Source of the DNA: Sinotaia quadrata
Taxonomy: Eukaryota; Mollusca; Gastropoda; Architaenioglossa; Viviparidae
Reading direction: 5' to 3'
NCBI GenBank assembly: GCA_028829895.1
Contig: CM054181.1
Coordinates: forward strand, 42,400,759-42,464,758
DNA: 64,000 nucleotides
Both the position numbers and the translations under genes were made by a program. This document shows, piece after piece, positions 63,248 through 64,000 of this stretch; position 1 is the first letter of the stretch; each line of letters starts with the position of its first letter. The notes below the pieces were generated by a model that was not told where the DNA came from, ran no database searches, and was given only the letters and a program-made list of their open reading frames with translations.

Positions 63248-64000
63248 GGTAGGCGTGTGTGAAATCCCAATAAAATACGTGGGGTTTAGATCTCCATCTG
63301 TACTCAACACCACCGCTCCACCCCATCCACCCCTTTACTAAAGTGGAACTAACGCCTAGATTTGGGGCCCCCACTCCCTTTCCTTAGCTTTCTTATATTA
63401 AAAGCCGACGGCAAGCCTAGAAGTCTCATGTATAGACGCCTTTGGAAAACACCCGTTTGACATCGAACATAAAACAAATATTGTGCAAAGAAACCTAGAC
63501 AAGAAATATTCACGACTTTACGGGTTATTAACAGATCAAAATTCTCTGAAGTATACTAAAACTGACTTGCCTCGAAAGCCTTTCAGTATTAATTTGGCTT
63601 TTTGACCAGCAAACTGCGGTTTCAGCACTGATTGACTTTATACTTACTCACTAGCGACAGTTTGTTAAGGGGTTGATTACCTGTTATTAAGTATGGATCA
63701 AATTGCAATGCAGTATAGTCAAATATAAAAATTACGCCGATAAATGCCAGTTAGTGTACGGTTTATTGAAGGGAGAAGAGTGATTACTGGTTATTAAGTA
63801 TAGATCAAAATGCAATGTAATAAAATGAAAACAAATATGCCGTTAAAAGTCAGTTAGTATTAAGTTAGCAAGTAAACAGACTTTCACATCAAAACTTGGC
63901 GATTTTATCATTAAGTGAACTTGTGCCGACTTCAGTAGTGTCGCAGTTTGGTCAGGAAGCTGATTTAGTCTGTTCCCATAAATAGACGTAACACGATGAG
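63248..64000. other. Non-genic stretch
   Basis: Contains a diverged 110-bp duplication (about 63660-63740 and 63765-63850) with 'ttattaagtatggatcaaa'. Nothing else recognised. Confidence 0.4.

Overview
This is an AT-rich, intron-rich animal nuclear sequence. It holds two conserved eukaryotic genes, one full-length LTR retrotransposon and an unusually dense load of private minisatellites. Protein divergence and repeat style suggest an invertebrate, plausibly a mollusc or other lophotrochozoan; this is an inference from reading, not a search.

Layout. 1-9.9 kb: no recognised gene; a series of minisatellites, and a 1,607-bp solo LTR (6266-7872) inserted inside one of them. 9.97-24.1 kb, + strand: pyruvate dehydrogenase E1 alpha (PDHA1-like), nine exons joining in phase to 386 codons. 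The first exon is a candidate; the other eight are secure. Its introns hold a hAT-like MITE, a hairpin, a dispersed repeat copy and many tandem arrays. 24.1-28.2 kb: tail-to-tail intergenic space made of short tandem repeats. 28.2-51.6 kb, - strand: the 3' thirteen exons (647 codons plus stop) of TMTC1, an ER membrane protein with TPR repeats. All exon phases agree. The 5' exons, including the N-terminal luminal catalytic loop, were not found and probably lie beyond the right edge. 51.6-64 kb: no secure gene; tandem repeats, long (CA)n/(CG)n tracts, a second copy of the dispersed repeat, and two weak exon-like segments.

The main find is the retrotransposon at 36059-43299 on the - strand, inside a TMTC1 intron and in the same sense as the gene. 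It has two 1,044-bp LTRs with no difference seen by eye, a 5-bp target duplication (TACTT), a PBS and PPT, and one uninterrupted 1,436-residue Gag-Pol frame. The domain order is Gag, protease, integrase, reverse transcriptase, RNase H. Integrase before reverse transcriptase is the copia-like order, yet the RT, RNase H and integrase are Ty3/gypsy-like. This is the arrangement of Gmr1-type elements, and the capsid has a SCAN-like segment as expected for that group.

The element sits only two bases inside the intron. The duplicated TACTT (AAGTA on the gene strand) regenerates donor positions +3 to +7, so the 5' splice site GTAAGTA is unchanged. The two genes have no obvious functional link: PDHA acts in the mitochondrial matrix, TMTC1 in the ER.
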